Below, in pieces: positions 44,801 through 54,431 of a DNA stretch of 64,000 bases (positions are counted from its first letter, which is position 1; each line of letters begins with the position of its first letter). This stretch comes from Pseudobutyrivibrio xylanivorans. Its GTDB lineage: Bacteria > Bacillota > Clostridia > Lachnospirales > Lachnospiraceae. The stretch lies in NCBI RefSeq assembly GCF_010906925.1, contig NZ_VTVE01000005.1, forward strand, positions 62,001-126,000, written 5' to 3'. A program made the translations under genes and the position numbers. The notes below the pieces were generated by a model. It searched no databases, was not told the DNA's origin, and worked only from the letters and a program-made list of their open reading frames with translations.

Positions 44801-46113
44801 TCAACTACTCCGTTTTTGATGCGGATACACTTCATATCCTGACCACCGATATCAAGAATACAGTCAACATCTGGATTGAAGAATGCAGCTGCATAGTAGT
44901 GGGCAATAGTCTCTACCTCACCGTCATCAAGCTGAAGGGCGGCCTTTAAAAGTGCCTCGCCGTAGCCTGTTGAGCATGAGTGAACGATGTGAGTATCCTC
45001 TGGCATAATAGAGTAGATTTCCTTGAGTGCCTTAAGAGATGTGGCAAGTGGACTACCATTATTGCTAGAGTAGAATGAATATAATAGCTTGCCATCGTCA
45101 CCTACAACTGCAAGTTTTGTAGTTGTAGAACCGGCGTCGATTCCAAGATATACATTACCGTGATAATTAGCTAAGTCACCCTTTTCTACCTGAGCCTTAG
45201 CATGTCTATCCTTGAACTGTCTGAAGTCTTCCTCAGACTCGAAAAGTGGCTCAAGTCTGGCAACCTCAAAGTCCATCTTAATACCCTCAGAGAGCTTGTC
45301 GATAAGCTGATCCATAGGCATTGTTGATTCTTCTTTTGAATTAAGAGCAGAACCGATTGCAGCGAAAAGATGAGAGTTGTCAAGCAAGATTGCGTGCTCA
45401 TCATCTAACTTAAGAGTGCGAATGAATGCCTCTCTAAGCTGGTCAAGGAAATGAAGTGGACCACCTAAGAAAGCTACGTGACCTCTGATAGGCTTACCAC
45501 AGGCAAGACCAGAAATAGTCTGGTTAACAACAGCCTGGAAAATAGAAGCTGAAAGGTCTTCCTTAGAAGCTCCCTCGTTGATAAGTGGCTGAATATCAGT
45601 CTTGGCAAATACACCGCAACGAGCAGCGATAGGATAAATAGCCTTGTAGTCCTTGGCATATGTATTAAGACCAGGTGCATCTGTCTGAAGCAAAGAGGCC
45701 ATCTGATCGATAAATGAACCTGTACCACCTGCACAGATACCATTCATTCTCTGCTCTACATTACCATTTTCAAAATATATAATCTTTGCATCCTCACCAC
45801 CTAGCTCAATAGCTACATCTGTCTGTGGTGCGTAGAAAGTAAGTGATGTGGAAACTGCTATAACTTCCTGAACAAACTCAACTCCAAGATGCTTAGCAAG
45901 TGTAAGACCACCTGAACCGGTAATCATAGGCTTGACATCTATTGTGCCAAGTTTTGATTTTGCCTGTGTCAACAGGTCTGTAAGAGTCTGCTGGATGTTG
46001 GCAAAGTGTCTCTGATAATCTGAGAATAAAATTTTGTTGTCATCATCTAAAACAGCTATTTTAACAGTTGTTGATCCGATGTCGATTCCGAGTTTGAATA
46101 AATTGTTTTTCAT
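41863..46113 (-). CDS. Giant acyl-CoA dehydratase activase-like protein (BadF/BcrA ATPase)
   Basis: A 1416-residue cytoplasmic protein. Two ASKHA ATPase modules come first (G-I-D-I-G-S-T-T-V near residue 9; G-I-D-A-G-S-T-T-T near 324), each with a Cys/Gly-rich signature (C-A-G-G-T-G-S and C-S-S-G-C-G-S). A Cys-rich C-Q-G-C-V-N-H-C segment and DUF2229-like region follow, then a HgdB-like dehydratase part. Relatives activate 2-hydroxyacyl-CoA dehydratases by ATP-driven electron transfer; in many anaerobes the role of this fused form is unknown. It is the only minus-strand gene here. Confidence 0.85.
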   Translation of the reverse strand: MKNNLFKLGIDIGSTTVKIAVLDDDNKILFSDYQRHFANIQQTLTDLLTQAKSKLGTIDVKPMITGSGGLTLAKHLGVEFVQEVIAVSTSLTFYAPQTDVAIELGGEDAKIIYFENGNVEQRMNGICAGGTGSFIDQMASLLQTDAPGLNTYAKDYKAIYPIAARCGVFAKTDIQPLINEGASKEDLSASIFQAVVNQTISGLACGKPIRGHVAFLGGPLHFLDQLREAFIRTLKLDDEHAILLDNSHLFAAIGSALNSKEESTMPMDQLIDKLSEGIKMDFEVARLEPLFESEEDFRQFKDRHAKAQVEKGDLANYHGNVYLGIDAGSTTTKLAVVGDDGKLLYSFYSSNNGSPLATSLKALKEIYSIMPEDTHIVHSCSTGYGEALLKAALQLDDGEVETIAHYYAAAFFNPDVDCILDIGGQDMKCIRIKNGVVDSVQLNEACSSGCGSFIETFAKSLDFSVQDFAEEALFALNPIDLGTRCTVFMNSKVKQAQKEGASVADISSGLAYSVIKNALFKVIKLSDASELGKNIVVQGGTFYNDAVLRSLEKVAGVDVVRPDIAGIMGAFGCALIAKERYEENPTTTTLGIDEINNLTFDTKLTRCQGCVNHCLLTINRFSGGRSFITGNRCEKGAGGVKNKENIPNLYDYKYNRLFEYEPLSEEECTRGTVGIPRVLNLYENYPYWATFFKKLGFRVVLSPRSNRKVYELGIESIPSESECYPAKMAHGHVQWLINEGNVDFIFYPCVPYERNEFPDSNNHYNCPIVTSYAENIKNNVDEITSGKVRFLNPFMAFSSEDILTNQLVKVFADEFNIGAIEVRNAAHAAWLEQENFRNDMYAKGQEVLKYLEETGKHGIVLAGRPYHVDPEINHGIPELINSYGIAVLTEDSISNLGEVERPLIVMDQWMFHSRMYAAANYVKKHDNLDLIQLNSFGCGLDAVTTDQVADILTNSGKIYTCLKIDEVNNLGAARIRIRSLLAALRVKKKKKDTREIVPASYDRVIFTEEMKEKYTILCPQMSPIHFDLIEPAFNAAGYNLVVPNIPTRTCVDEGLKYVNNDACYPSLMVIGQLMAAINTGKFDMKHTALMISQTGGGCRASNYIGFIRRALAKAGYPDVPVISLNLSGLEKNPGFKLSFSLLQHGFYALIFGDILLRCVYRIRPYEAVPGSTNELHDKWRKKVTEFVSNKKMLSHRKFKKLCREMIRDFDNLPIIEGLVKPRVGIVGEILVKFLPAANNNLAELLEQEGAEAVVPDLTDFLLYSFYNANFKEENLGSSKKTKFLCNMGIKFFEWLRSAARDEFNKSKRFTAPAYITNTADAAKEIVSIGNQTGEGWFLTGEMLELIENGASNIVCIQPFGCLPNHVVGKGVIKRIRHEHPDANIVAIDYDPGASEVNQLNRIKLMLSTANKNLKEA

Positions 46114-46161
46114 AATTGTGATTATTCTTTCCTTATTAAATACATTTTTCCAACTTTACGT

Positions 46162-46190
46162 ATTATAAATGTACTGTAGGAAAATAACAA
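46162..46190 (-). promoter_or_regulatory. Promoter of the activase gene
   Basis: On the minus strand TTGTTA (46190-46185) and TATAAT (46167-46162) are 17 bases apart. The ribosome binding site AAGGAAAG (46132-46125) follows. It is divergent from the gltB promoter. Confidence 0.75.
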
Positions 46191-46222
46191 TAAACAAAAT
46201 ATTAAATTTGTTAAGATTGGGC

Positions 46223-46251
46223 TTGCATAATTATGTAAATAGTTGTATAGT
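46223..46251 (+). promoter_or_regulatory. gltB promoter
   Basis: TTGCAT (46223-46228) and TATAGT (46246-46251) with a 17-base spacer. The predicted start is near 46258, two bases before the hexaloop hairpin. Confidence 0.75.
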
Positions 46252-46259
46252 TTTTCACA

Positions 46260-46316
46260 AGACAAAGGCGTCTAAAGAAATTCCCGAAGTGGGAGTTTCT
46301 TTAGGCGCCTTTTTTC
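46260..46316 (+). promoter_or_regulatory. ANTAR-type hexaloop antiterminator and terminator, gltB leader
   Basis: AGAC-AAAGGC-GTCT (46260-46273) can form a hairpin with loop A1/G4. The same GGCGTCTAAAGAAA strand can instead pair with TTTCTTTAGGCGCC to make a terminator (46264-46309) ending in T6. The two folds exclude each other, so protein binding to the hexaloop should allow readthrough into gltBD. Confidence 0.8.
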
Positions 46317-46369
46317 GTGCATATAAATATGCCGTTTAGAGATACATTTAAGTGGAAGGAGTAGCAAAC

Positions 46370-49300
46370 ATGGATAATCAACAGATGGGATTGTATAGTC
46401 CCGAGTTTGAGCACGACAACTGTGGTATCGGAGCCGTGGTTTCCATCAAAGGAATCAAGACTCACCAGACAGTTTCTGATGCTCTGAAAATTGTAGAGAA
46501 CCTTGAGCATAGAGCTGGTAAAGATGCTCTTGGTGAGACTGGAGATGGAGTAGGTATTTTACTTCAGATTTCCCATAAATTCTTTTCTAAGGTAACTAAG
46601 GAAATTGGAATTTCCATTGGTGGTGAGAGAGATTACGGCGTTGGTATGTTTTTCTTCCCTGGTGAGGAGTTGAAGAGAAAACAGGCCATGAAGATGTTTG
46701 AAATCATCGTGGAAAAGGAGAATCTTCAGTTCTTAGGTTGGAGACAGGTTCCTACAAAGCCAGAGATTTTAGGTAAGGCGGCTGTTGATTGCATGCCAAC
46801 AATATATCAGGCTTTTATTAAAAGACCTGCAAATTGTAGTAAGGGACTTGATTTCGATAGAAAGCTTTATGTGGCTCGTCGTGTATTTGAGCAAACAGCA
46901 GAGGATACCTATGTAGCTTCTCTTTCAAGCAGAACTATCGTATATAAAGGAATGTTCCTTGTAAATCAGCTTAGACTTTTCTTTGCAGACTTACATGATG
47001 AGGATTACGAGTCAGCTATTGCTACAGTACATTCTCGTTTTTCTACTAATACAAATCCATCATGGGAGAGAGCCCATCCAAACCGCTTTATTGTACATAA
47101 CGGTGAGATTAATACAATTAAGGGTAATGCTGATAAGATGCTCTCTCGTGAGGAGACAATGGTTTCTCAGGTTCTTGAGCCAGAGATGTCAAAAATTACA
47201 CCAGTATGCAATCAGGCTGGTTCCGATTCAGCCATGCTTGATAATGCCCTGGAGTTCTTAGTAATGAATGGCATGCCACTTCCTCTTGCAGTTATGATTA
47301 CTATTCCTGAACCATGGGTAAAAAATAAGGCAATGGATCAAGCTAGACGTGACTTCTATCAGTACTACTCAACAATGATGGAGCCATGGGATGGACCAGC
47401 ATCTATTCTTTTCTCTGACGGCGATATTATGGGTGCAGTCCTTGATAGAAACGGACTTCGTCCATCTAGATATTACATTACAAATGACGACTATCTTATC
47501 CTTTCTTCAGAGGTTGGTGTGCTTCCAATTCCTGAGAGCAGAATTAAATTAAAGGATAGATTAAAGCCAGGCAAGATGCTTCTTGTTGATACAGTTGAGG
47601 GTAGACTTATTGATGACAATGAGTTAAAGGCTACATATGCAGCTAGACAGCCTTACGGTCAGTGGCTTGATGCTAATCTTGCTCATTTGGCAGATATTAA
47701 GATTCCTAATGAGTCTGTTCCAAAATATTCTCCAGAGGAGAGAGACAGACTTCAAAAGGCCTTTGGATATTCTTATGAGGAAATCAAAGATTCAATCCTT
47801 CCAATGGCATTAAATGGTGGTGAAAATACTGGCGCAATGGGTATCGATGTACCTCTTGCTGTTCTTTCAGAGAATCACCAGCCACTATTTAACTACTTTA
47901 AGCAGCTTTTTGCCCAGGTAACAAATCCACCAATCGACTCTATTCGTGAGGAGATTGTTACAGCTACAACTATATATCTTGGTACAGCTGGAAATGTATT
48001 AGAGGAAAAGGAAGAAAACTGTAATATGTTACAGATTAATAATCCTATCCTTACAGTAACTGATTTGATGAAAATCAAGTCAATGAATGTTCCAGGTATC
48101 CATGCAGAAACAGTACCTATCACATATTACAAGAACACTTCTCTTGAGAAGGCTATCGACCATCTTTTTGTAGAGGTAGATAGAGTGAATCGTGAGGGAG
48201 CCAACATCATCATCCTTTCTGATAGAGGTGTAGATGAAAATCATGTTGCAATTCCATCACTTCTTGCTGTTGCTGCAGTTCAGCACCATTTGGTACAGAC
48301 CAAAAAGAGAACTAGCCTTTCAGTGATTTTGGAGTCAGGTGAGCCACGTGAAGTTCATCACTTTGCAACTCTTTTAGGCTATGGTGCATCTGCTATCAAT
48401 CCATATTTAGCTCAGGAGACAATTGGCGAGCTCATTGAAAAGGGGCAGCTTAAAAAGGATGTTCACGCAGCTATTGATGCATACAATGAGGCAGTTATTT
48501 CTGGTATCATCAAGATTGCATCTAAGATGGGTATTTCAACAGTACAGTCTTATCAGGGTGCCAAGATTTTTGAGGCTATCGGTATTAGCTCAGATGTTAT
48601 TGATAAATATTTTACTGGCACAATCAGCCGTATCGGTGGAATCACAATAGAGGATATTCAGGCTGATGTGGAGATGCAGCATTCAAAGGCATTTGATCCA
48701 CTTGGATTATCTGTGGATGAGACACTTGATTCTAGAGGTCAGCACAAGATGCGCTCAGGTGCAGAGGAGCATCTATACAATCCAGCTACAATTCACCTGC
48801 TTCAGCTTTCTACTAGAACAGGTGACTACAATACATTTAAGGAATACACAGCCCTTGTGAATAAAGAGGATGCTGTGAGAAATCTTCGTGGATTAATCGA
48901 CTTTAAATATCCAAAGAAGGGCATAAGTATTGATGAAGTTGAGTCTGTTGACTCAATTGTAAAGAGATTTAAAACAGGTGCCATGAGTTATGGTTCTATC
49001 TCAAAAGAGGCTCATGAGACTATGGCAATTGCCATGAATATTCTTCAGGGTAAGTCTAACTCTGGTGAAGGTGGCGAGGAGGAAAGCCGCTATACAGTTG
49101 GCCCAGACGGACTTAATCGTTGTTCTGCAATCAAGCAGGTAGCATCAGGTCGATTTGGTGTTACTAGCAGATATTTGGTTAGCGCAAAGGAAATCCAGAT
49201 TAAGATGGCTCAGGGTGCAAAGCCAGGTGAGGGTGGTCATCTTCCAGGAAAGAAGGTATATCCATGGATTGCAAAGACTAGACTTTCAACTCCAGGTGTA

Positions 49301-50902
49301 GCTCTTATTTCTCCACCACCTCATCACGATATCTACTCTATTGAGGATTTGGCAGAGCTTATTTACGACCTTAAAAATGCAAATAAGGATGCTCGTATTT
49401 CTGTAAAGCTTGTATCAGAAGCAGGTGTTGGAACTATTGCCTCTGGTGTTGCAAAAGCAGGTGCTCAGGTAATTCTTATTTCAGGCTACGATGGAGGAAC
49501 TGGTGCAGCTCCTAAGTCATCTATTCACAATGCAGGCCTTCCATGGGAGTTAGGACTTGCTGAGGCTCATCAGACACTTGCCATGAATGGACTTAGAAAT
49601 AAGGTTGTTATCGAAACAGACGGTAAGCTTATGAGCGGACGAGACGTGGCTATTGCCTGCGCACTTGGTGCAGAGGAATTTGGATTTGCTACAGCTCCAC
49701 TTGTAACTATGGGCTGTGTAATGATGCGTGTATGTAATCTTGATACATGTCCTGTAGGCGTAGCTACTCAGAATCCAGAGCTTAGAAAGCGTTTTGCTGG
49801 TAAGCCAGAGTATGTAGTTAACTTTATGAGATTTATCGCTCAGGAGCTTAGAGAATACATGGCAGAGCTTGGCTGCAAGACTGTAGATGAGCTTTGCGGT
49901 AGATATGACCTTCTGAAGCTTAAGGATGTTGATGAAAGCAAGCGCATGGGCAAGGTTGATTTGTCTGCAGTTGTATCTAATCCACATCCATATGAGAAGA
50001 TTGAGTACAACAAGAAAAATGTATTCAACTTTGAATTAGAGAAGACAGTAGATGAGAAGGTTCTTTTAAAAGAGCTTAAAAAGGCTATTTCATCAGGTGC
50101 TAAGGGTGAGGTTGACGTTCAGGTTTCAAATGTGGACAGATCCCTTGGAACACTTTTAGGTGCACAGCTTACCCGTCAGTATGGTGAGACTCTTGAGGAG
50201 GATAGCTATGTTGTAAATTGCCATGGTGCAGGTGGTCAGTCATTTGGTGCTTTTGTACCTAAGGGACTTACACTTAAGCTTGAGGGTGATTCTAACGACT
50301 ACTTCGGTAAGGGACTTTCAGGTGGAAAGCTTGTAGTTTACCCTTCTAAGGATGCCACATACAAGCAGGATGAGAATATCATCATCGGTAATGTTGCTCT
50401 CTATGGAGCTACATCAGGAAAGGCGTTTATAAATGGTGTGGCAGGCGAGCGTTTTGCAGTTCGTAATTCCGGAGCAACAGCAGTAGTAGAAGGCTGTGGT
50501 GACCATGGTTGCGAGTATATGACAGGTGGTAGAGTTGTTGTTCTTGGTACAACCGGCAAGAACTTTGCTGCAGGTATGTCAGGTGGTATCGCCTATGTAC
50601 TTGATGAGGATGCCACTTTGTACAAGAGACTCAATAAGTCTATGGTTAGCCTTGAAACTGTTACAGACAAATATGATGTTCTTGAGCTTAAGAGCATTAT
50701 TGCAGAGCACGTGGCAGCAACTGGCTCTGTAAAGGGCAAGGAAATCTATGATAATTTCAGTGATTATCTGCCTAAGTTTAAGCGAATAGTGCCATTTGAT
50801 TACAAGTTAATGATGCAGACCATTGTCCAAATGGAGGAAAAGGGATTGTCATCAGAGCAGGCACAGATTGAAGCGTTTAATCTTTTGATGGGAAGGAGAT
50901 AG
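46370..50902 (+). CDS. gltB: Glutamate synthase large subunit
   Basis: A 1510-residue GOGAT alpha chain. The N-terminal glutaminase nucleophile is Cys18 in H-D-N-C-G-I-G, implying a 17-residue propeptide. The FMN/2-oxoglutarate synthase domain, the [3Fe-4S] ligands in C-V-M-M-R-V-C-N-L-D-T-C, and the C-terminal G-x-x-G beta-helix (G-D-H-G-C-E-Y-M-T-G-G) are all present. ATG 46370 is chosen over GTG 46352, which overlaps its ribosome binding site. gltD starts 2 bases after its stop. Confidence 0.97.
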   Translation: MDNQQMGLYSPEFEHDNCGIGAVVSIKGIKTHQTVSDALKIVENLEHRAGKDALGETGDGVGILLQISHKFFSKVTKEIGISIGGERDYGVGMFFFPGEELKRKQAMKMFEIIVEKENLQFLGWRQVPTKPEILGKAAVDCMPTIYQAFIKRPANCSKGLDFDRKLYVARRVFEQTAEDTYVASLSSRTIVYKGMFLVNQLRLFFADLHDEDYESAIATVHSRFSTNTNPSWERAHPNRFIVHNGEINTIKGNADKMLSREETMVSQVLEPEMSKITPVCNQAGSDSAMLDNALEFLVMNGMPLPLAVMITIPEPWVKNKAMDQARRDFYQYYSTMMEPWDGPASILFSDGDIMGAVLDRNGLRPSRYYITNDDYLILSSEVGVLPIPESRIKLKDRLKPGKMLLVDTVEGRLIDDNELKATYAARQPYGQWLDANLAHLADIKIPNESVPKYSPEERDRLQKAFGYSYEEIKDSILPMALNGGENTGAMGIDVPLAVLSENHQPLFNYFKQLFAQVTNPPIDSIREEIVTATTIYLGTAGNVLEEKEENCNMLQINNPILTVTDLMKIKSMNVPGIHAETVPITYYKNTSLEKAIDHLFVEVDRVNREGANIIILSDRGVDENHVAIPSLLAVAAVQHHLVQTKKRTSLSVILESGEPREVHHFATLLGYGASAINPYLAQETIGELIEKGQLKKDVHAAIDAYNEAVISGIIKIASKMGISTVQSYQGAKIFEAIGISSDVIDKYFTGTISRIGGITIEDIQADVEMQHSKAFDPLGLSVDETLDSRGQHKMRSGAEEHLYNPATIHLLQLSTRTGDYNTFKEYTALVNKEDAVRNLRGLIDFKYPKKGISIDEVESVDSIVKRFKTGAMSYGSISKEAHETMAIAMNILQGKSNSGEGGEEESRYTVGPDGLNRCSAIKQVASGRFGVTSRYLVSAKEIQIKMAQGAKPGEGGHLPGKKVYPWIAKTRLSTPGVALISPPPHHDIYSIEDLAELIYDLKNANKDARISVKLVSEAGVGTIASGVAKAGAQVILISGYDGGTGAAPKSSIHNAGLPWELGLAEAHQTLAMNGLRNKVVIETDGKLMSGRDVAIACALGAEEFGFATAPLVTMGCVMMRVCNLDTCPVGVATQNPELRKRFAGKPEYVVNFMRFIAQELREYMAELGCKTVDELCGRYDLLKLKDVDESKRMGKVDLSAVVSNPHPYEKIEYNKKNVFNFELEKTVDEKVLLKELKKAISSGAKGEVDVQVSNVDRSLGTLLGAQLTRQYGETLEEDSYVVNCHGAGGQSFGAFVPKGLTLKLEGDSNDYFGKGLSGGKLVVYPSKDATYKQDENIIIGNVALYGATSGKAFINGVAGERFAVRNSGATAVVEGCGDHGCEYMTGGRVVVLGTTGKNFAAGMSGGIAYVLDEDATLYKRLNKSMVSLETVTDKYDVLELKSIIAEHVAATGSVKGKEIYDNFSDYLPKFKRIVPFDYKLMMQTIVQMEEKGLSSEQAQIEAFNLLMGRR

Positions 50903-50904
50903 TC

Positions 50905-52401
50905 ATGGGAAAAGCAACTGGATTTTTAGAATATGACCGTGTAGAGGCTGAGGCATTCAGCCCTCTTGAGAGAATTAAAAACTTTAATGAATTTCATCTT
51001 CCTCTCAGTGAGGAGGAGCAAAAAAGACAGGGTGCCCGCTGCATGGACTGTGGCGTACCATTCTGTCAGTCAGGTATGACAATAAAGGGCATGACATCAG
51101 GTTGCCCGCTGAACAACCTTATTCCTGAGTGGAATGAGCTTGTTTATCAGGGAAATTATGACTTGGCTTATAAGCGTCTTCATAAGACTAGCAACTTCCC
51201 TGAATTCACATGTAGAGTATGTCCAGCTCTCTGTGAGAAGGCTTGTACATGTGGTCTTAATGGTGATGCAGTATCCACAAAGGAAAATGAAAAAGCAATT
51301 ATTGAGTATGCTTATGCAAATGGTTTAGCAGATGCAAAGCCACCAAAGGTAAGAACTGGAAAAACTGTTGCAGTTATTGGTTCTGGCCCTTCTGGTCTTG
51401 CTGTAGCTGACCAGCTTAACCGCCGTGGACACCAGGTTACTGTCTATGAGAGAAATGACAAGGTAGGCGGATTGCTTCGCTATGGCATTCCAAACATGAA
51501 GCTTGAAAAGCAGATTATAGACCGTAAGATCAAAATCATGGAGGAGGAAGGCGTTAGCTTTATCGTAAATGCGGATGTTGGAGCAGATGTGAAGGCAGCT
51601 GATTTGGTAAAGAAGTATGATGCAGTAGTATTGTGCTGTGGTTCTTCAAATCCTCGTGATATTGACGCTGTAGGAAGAAAGGAAGCCAAGGATATTTACT
51701 TTGCTGTGGATTTCCTTACCTCTACAACAAAATGCCTCTGGGCTAATGATATGCAGCTTGTAGATGGCCAGTATATTTCAGCCAAGGGTAAGGATGTAAT
51801 TATCATTGGTGGTGGTGACACAGGAAATGACTGTGTTGGTACATCCATTCGTCACGGCTGTAAGTCTGTAACACAGCTTGAGATGATGCCGAAGGCTCCA
51901 GATGTAAGAGCTGAGACTAATCCATGGCCTCAGTGGCCACTTGTCTGCAAGACAGACTATGGTCAGGAGGAGGCTATTGCCAAATTTGGTCACGACCCAC
52001 GTGTATACACAACTACAGCCAAGGAATTTAAGACAGATAAAAATGGCAACTTAAAATCAGCTGTACTTGTATCTCTTGAGTCAAAGGTAGACAAGAAGAG
52101 TGGACGTAGAATGATGGTGCCAGTAGAGGGTACAGAGAAGGAAGTGCCATGCCAGCTTTGTCTAATTGCAGCAGGATTTTTAGGCTCACAGAAATATGTC
52201 ACAGATGCTTTCAAGGTAGGTCTTGATGCTCGTACTAATGTGGCATCCATAAGCGGGGATTCATTTGCTACAAACGTGAAAAAGGTATTTACTGCAGGAG
52301 ATATGCATACAGGTCAGTCCCTTGTTGTAAAAGCTATTCGCCAGGGCCGCGACTGCGCCCGCGAGGTGGATGAATATTTAATGGGTTACACCAATCTATA
52401 A
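50905..52401 (+). CDS. gltD: Glutamate synthase small subunit
   Basis: A 498-residue GOGAT beta chain. The N-terminal Fe-S cysteines (C-M-D-C-G-V-P-F-C and C-R-V-C-P-A-L-C) precede the FAD site V-I-G-S-G-P-S-G-L-A (about residues 155-164) and the NADPH site I-I-G-G-G-D-T-G-N-D. It passes electrons from NAD(P)H to GltB. ATG follows GGAAGGAG, coupled to gltB. Confidence 0.96.
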   Translation: MGKATGFLEYDRVEAEAFSPLERIKNFNEFHLPLSEEEQKRQGARCMDCGVPFCQSGMTIKGMTSGCPLNNLIPEWNELVYQGNYDLAYKRLHKTSNFPEFTCRVCPALCEKACTCGLNGDAVSTKENEKAIIEYAYANGLADAKPPKVRTGKTVAVIGSGPSGLAVADQLNRRGHQVTVYERNDKVGGLLRYGIPNMKLEKQIIDRKIKIMEEEGVSFIVNADVGADVKAADLVKKYDAVVLCCGSSNPRDIDAVGRKEAKDIYFAVDFLTSTTKCLWANDMQLVDGQYISAKGKDVIIIGGGDTGNDCVGTSIRHGCKSVTQLEMMPKAPDVRAETNPWPQWPLVCKTDYGQEEAIAKFGHDPRVYTTTAKEFKTDKNGNLKSAVLVSLESKVDKKSGRRMMVPVEGTEKEVPCQLCLIAAGFLGSQKYVTDAFKVGLDARTNVASISGDSFATNVKKVFTAGDMHTGQSLVVKAIRQGRDCAREVDEYLMGYTNL

Positions 52402-52454
52402 ACCCCCATTGTGGCTTATTTGGCGTAAATATTTTGTGGCTATTTTGATAAGTA

Positions 52455-52543
52455 TTTTTTTGTAGCTAACAATCTCTACATACTCTGGACAATCACATTA
52501 GTGATGGGAAGAGTATTGTAGGATTGTTAGCGTAACAAAAAAA
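52455..52543 (+). ncRNA. Structured element, copy 2 (gltD-asnB interval)
   Basis: Outer stem of seven T plus GT (52455-52463) with AC plus seven A (52535-52543). Inside are TAACAAT with ATTGTTA, CTACA with TGTAG, TACTCT with AGAGTA and ATCAC with GTGAT. The inner 76 bases differ from copy 3 at only two positions, but the outer stem is entirely different and still pairs. It lies 54 bases after gltD and upstream of the asnB promoter. Confidence 0.75.
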
Positions 52544-52571
52544 CGTGAAATTAAAAATTTTAAAAAAGTAG

Positions 52572-52600
52572 TTGACAAGGAATTGTCAAAGGAATATTAT
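52572..52600 (+). promoter_or_regulatory. asnB promoter
   Basis: TTGACA (52572-52577) and TATTAT (52595-52600) with a 17-base spacer. TTGACAAGGAATTGTCAA forms an inverted repeat overlapping the -35. Confidence 0.8.
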
Positions 52601-52625
52601 TCTAGACAAATATTAATCAATGGAA

Positions 52626-52678
52626 CGACAAAGGCGTCGGAAATGATACTACAAAGTATCGTTTTCGACGCCTTTTTT
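52626..52678 (+). promoter_or_regulatory. ANTAR-type hexaloop antiterminator and terminator, asnB leader
   Basis: CGAC-AAAGGC-GTCG (52626-52639) is the hexaloop hairpin. The competing terminator pairs GGCGTCG with CGACGCC (52633-52672), enclosing GATACT-ACAA-AGTATC, and ends in T6. The predicted transcript start is about 19 bases upstream, further than in the other three leaders. Confidence 0.8.
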
Positions 52679-52711
52679 GTTTTATAAAAAAACTGGGAAG
52701 GAAAAAGAAGT

Positions 52712-54298
52712 ATGTGTTCAATAATGGCGTTAAGTAAATGCCACATTTCCATGAAGGAATTTGAAGAGGCATTTTCTAAGACAGTTTCTAGAGGGCCGGA
52801 TATGCAAAAGGTCATTCAGGTGAGTGATTCGGTTCTTGGATTTCAAAGATTGTCAATTATGGGATTGACTGAAGCTGGAATGCAGCCTTTTGAATTGGAT
52901 GGCAATTATGCCATATGCAATGGTGAGTTGTATGGATTCAAAAAGGTGAGAGAAGAGTTGAAAGCAGATGGCTATAAATTCTTCAGCGATAGCGACTGCG
53001 AAATCATTTTACCAATGTATCGTAAATACGGAACAGAAATGTTTAATATGCTTGATGCAGAATATGCAATGGTTATTTACGACAAGGATGCAGATGATTT
53101 GCTAGCAGCAAGAGATCCAATAGGAATCAGACCTTTGTTTTATGGTTATGACAGTGAAGGCTCTATCATGTTTGCTTCAGAGGCAAAGAATCTTGTTGGT
53201 CTAACTGATGAAGTAAAACCATTTCCACCAGGACATTATTACAAAGCAGGTCAGTTCATTTGCTACAGAGATTTGTCAAAGCGCAAGCCTTACAGCAAGG
53301 ACGGCGTAGAGGAAACAGCACCAAAGATAAAAGAGCTTCTTGTTAAGGGTGTTGAGAAAAGACTTGATGCTGATGCACCAGTTGGATTCCTTCTTTCAGG
53401 TGGACTTGATTCATCACTTGTATGTGCAATAGCACAGAAGATGATGGATAAGCCAATAAAGACATTCGCCATAGGAATGAACGAAGATGCCATCGATTTG
53501 AAATATGCAAAAGAAGTTGCAGATTACATCGGCAGTGAGCATCACGAAATAATCATCAACAAGGACATAGTTCTTGAAAGCTTAGAAGAAGTTGTGGCAG
53601 CGCTTGGAACTTATGATATTACAACTATAAGAGCTAGCATGGGAATGTACTTGATTTGTAAAGGCATTAAAAAAGAATTCCCAGATATTAGAGTTCTTCT
53701 TACTGGTGAGATTTCAGATGAGATTTTCGGATATAAATACACTGATTTTGCACCAAATGCTGAGGAGTTCCAAAAGGAAGCAGAAAAGCGACTGAGAGAG
53801 CTTTATATGTATGACGTGCTTAGAGCTGATAGATGTATTTCAGTTCACTCTATGGAGGCACGAGTTCCATTTGGAGATTTAGCTTTTGTAGATTATGTAA
53901 TGGGTATAAATCCAGAAATAAAGATGAATAAATACAACAAGGGCAAGTATTTACTGAGACATGCATTTGAAGGGGATGACTATTTACCTTATGACATTCT
54001 ATTTAGAGAAAAGGCAGCTTTTTCAGATGCGGTAGGTCATTCGATGGTTTACTACCTGAAGGAATATGCAAACAGCCTCTATTCTGATGAGGATTTGGAA
54101 AATGCAAAACGTAAATACGAATTCAGAGCTCCATTTACAAAGGAATCTCTTCTCTATAGAGATTTGTTTGAAAAATATTATAAAGGACAGGCCCAAATGA
54201 TAGCAGACTTCTGGATGCCAAACAAAAACTGGGAAGGCTGCAACGTGGATGACCCATCAGCCCGCGTCCTTTCCAACTACGGAGCAAGCGGAATCTAA
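52712..54298 (+). CDS. asnB: Asparagine synthetase (glutamine-hydrolysing)
   Basis: A 528-residue class II amidotransferase. Cys2 (M-C-S-I) is the glutaminase nucleophile, followed by R-G-P-D and the C-N-G-E-L-Y substrate loop. The synthetase domain has the PP-loop S-G-G-L-D-S-S (about residues 226-232) and the T-G-E-I-S-D-E-I-F-G-Y motif. It makes asparagine from aspartate, glutamine and ATP. It has its own leader-regulated promoter. Confidence 0.93.
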   Translation: MCSIMALSKCHISMKEFEEAFSKTVSRGPDMQKVIQVSDSVLGFQRLSIMGLTEAGMQPFELDGNYAICNGELYGFKKVREELKADGYKFFSDSDCEIILPMYRKYGTEMFNMLDAEYAMVIYDKDADDLLAARDPIGIRPLFYGYDSEGSIMFASEAKNLVGLTDEVKPFPPGHYYKAGQFICYRDLSKRKPYSKDGVEETAPKIKELLVKGVEKRLDADAPVGFLLSGGLDSSLVCAIAQKMMDKPIKTFAIGMNEDAIDLKYAKEVADYIGSEHHEIIINKDIVLESLEEVVAALGTYDITTIRASMGMYLICKGIKKEFPDIRVLLTGEISDEIFGYKYTDFAPNAEEFQKEAEKRLRELYMYDVLRADRCISVHSMEARVPFGDLAFVDYVMGINPEIKMNKYNKGKYLLRHAFEGDDYLPYDILFREKAAFSDAVGHSMVYYLKEYANSLYSDEDLENAKRKYEFRAPFTKESLLYRDLFEKYYKGQAQMIADFWMPNKNWEGCNVDDPSARVLSNYGASGI

Positions 54299-54327
54299 CC
54301 GCAAAGCAATCAAATGGTTTTTTATGA

Positions 54328-54410
54328 GGTCGTAGATAACAATCTCTACATACTCTGGACAATCACATTAGTGATGGGAAGAGTATTGTAGGATTGTTAG
54401 CGTAACGACC
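54328..54410 (+). ncRNA. Structured leader element, copy 3 (glnN)
   Basis: Outer stem GGTCGT (54328-54333) with ACGACC (54405-54410). The core is nearly identical to copy 2 at 52455. It ends 9 bases before the glnN ribosome binding site AAGGAGGA, so it is placed to influence glnN translation or transcript stability. No AAAGGC hexaloop occurs in this leader. Confidence 0.75.
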
Positions 54411-54431
54411 GGACTAAAAGGAGGATATATT

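Noticed and set aside
52402-52711. T-box riboswitch before asnB
   Set aside because: No specifier loop or AGGGUGGNACCGCG antiterminator sequence is seen; the leader is a short hairpin plus terminator.
52461-54406. Integron attC sites, because of GTTAGC/GCTAAC ends
   Set aside because: The 5' strand is GATAAC in two copies, no integrase exists, and the copies lie in leaders of core genes.
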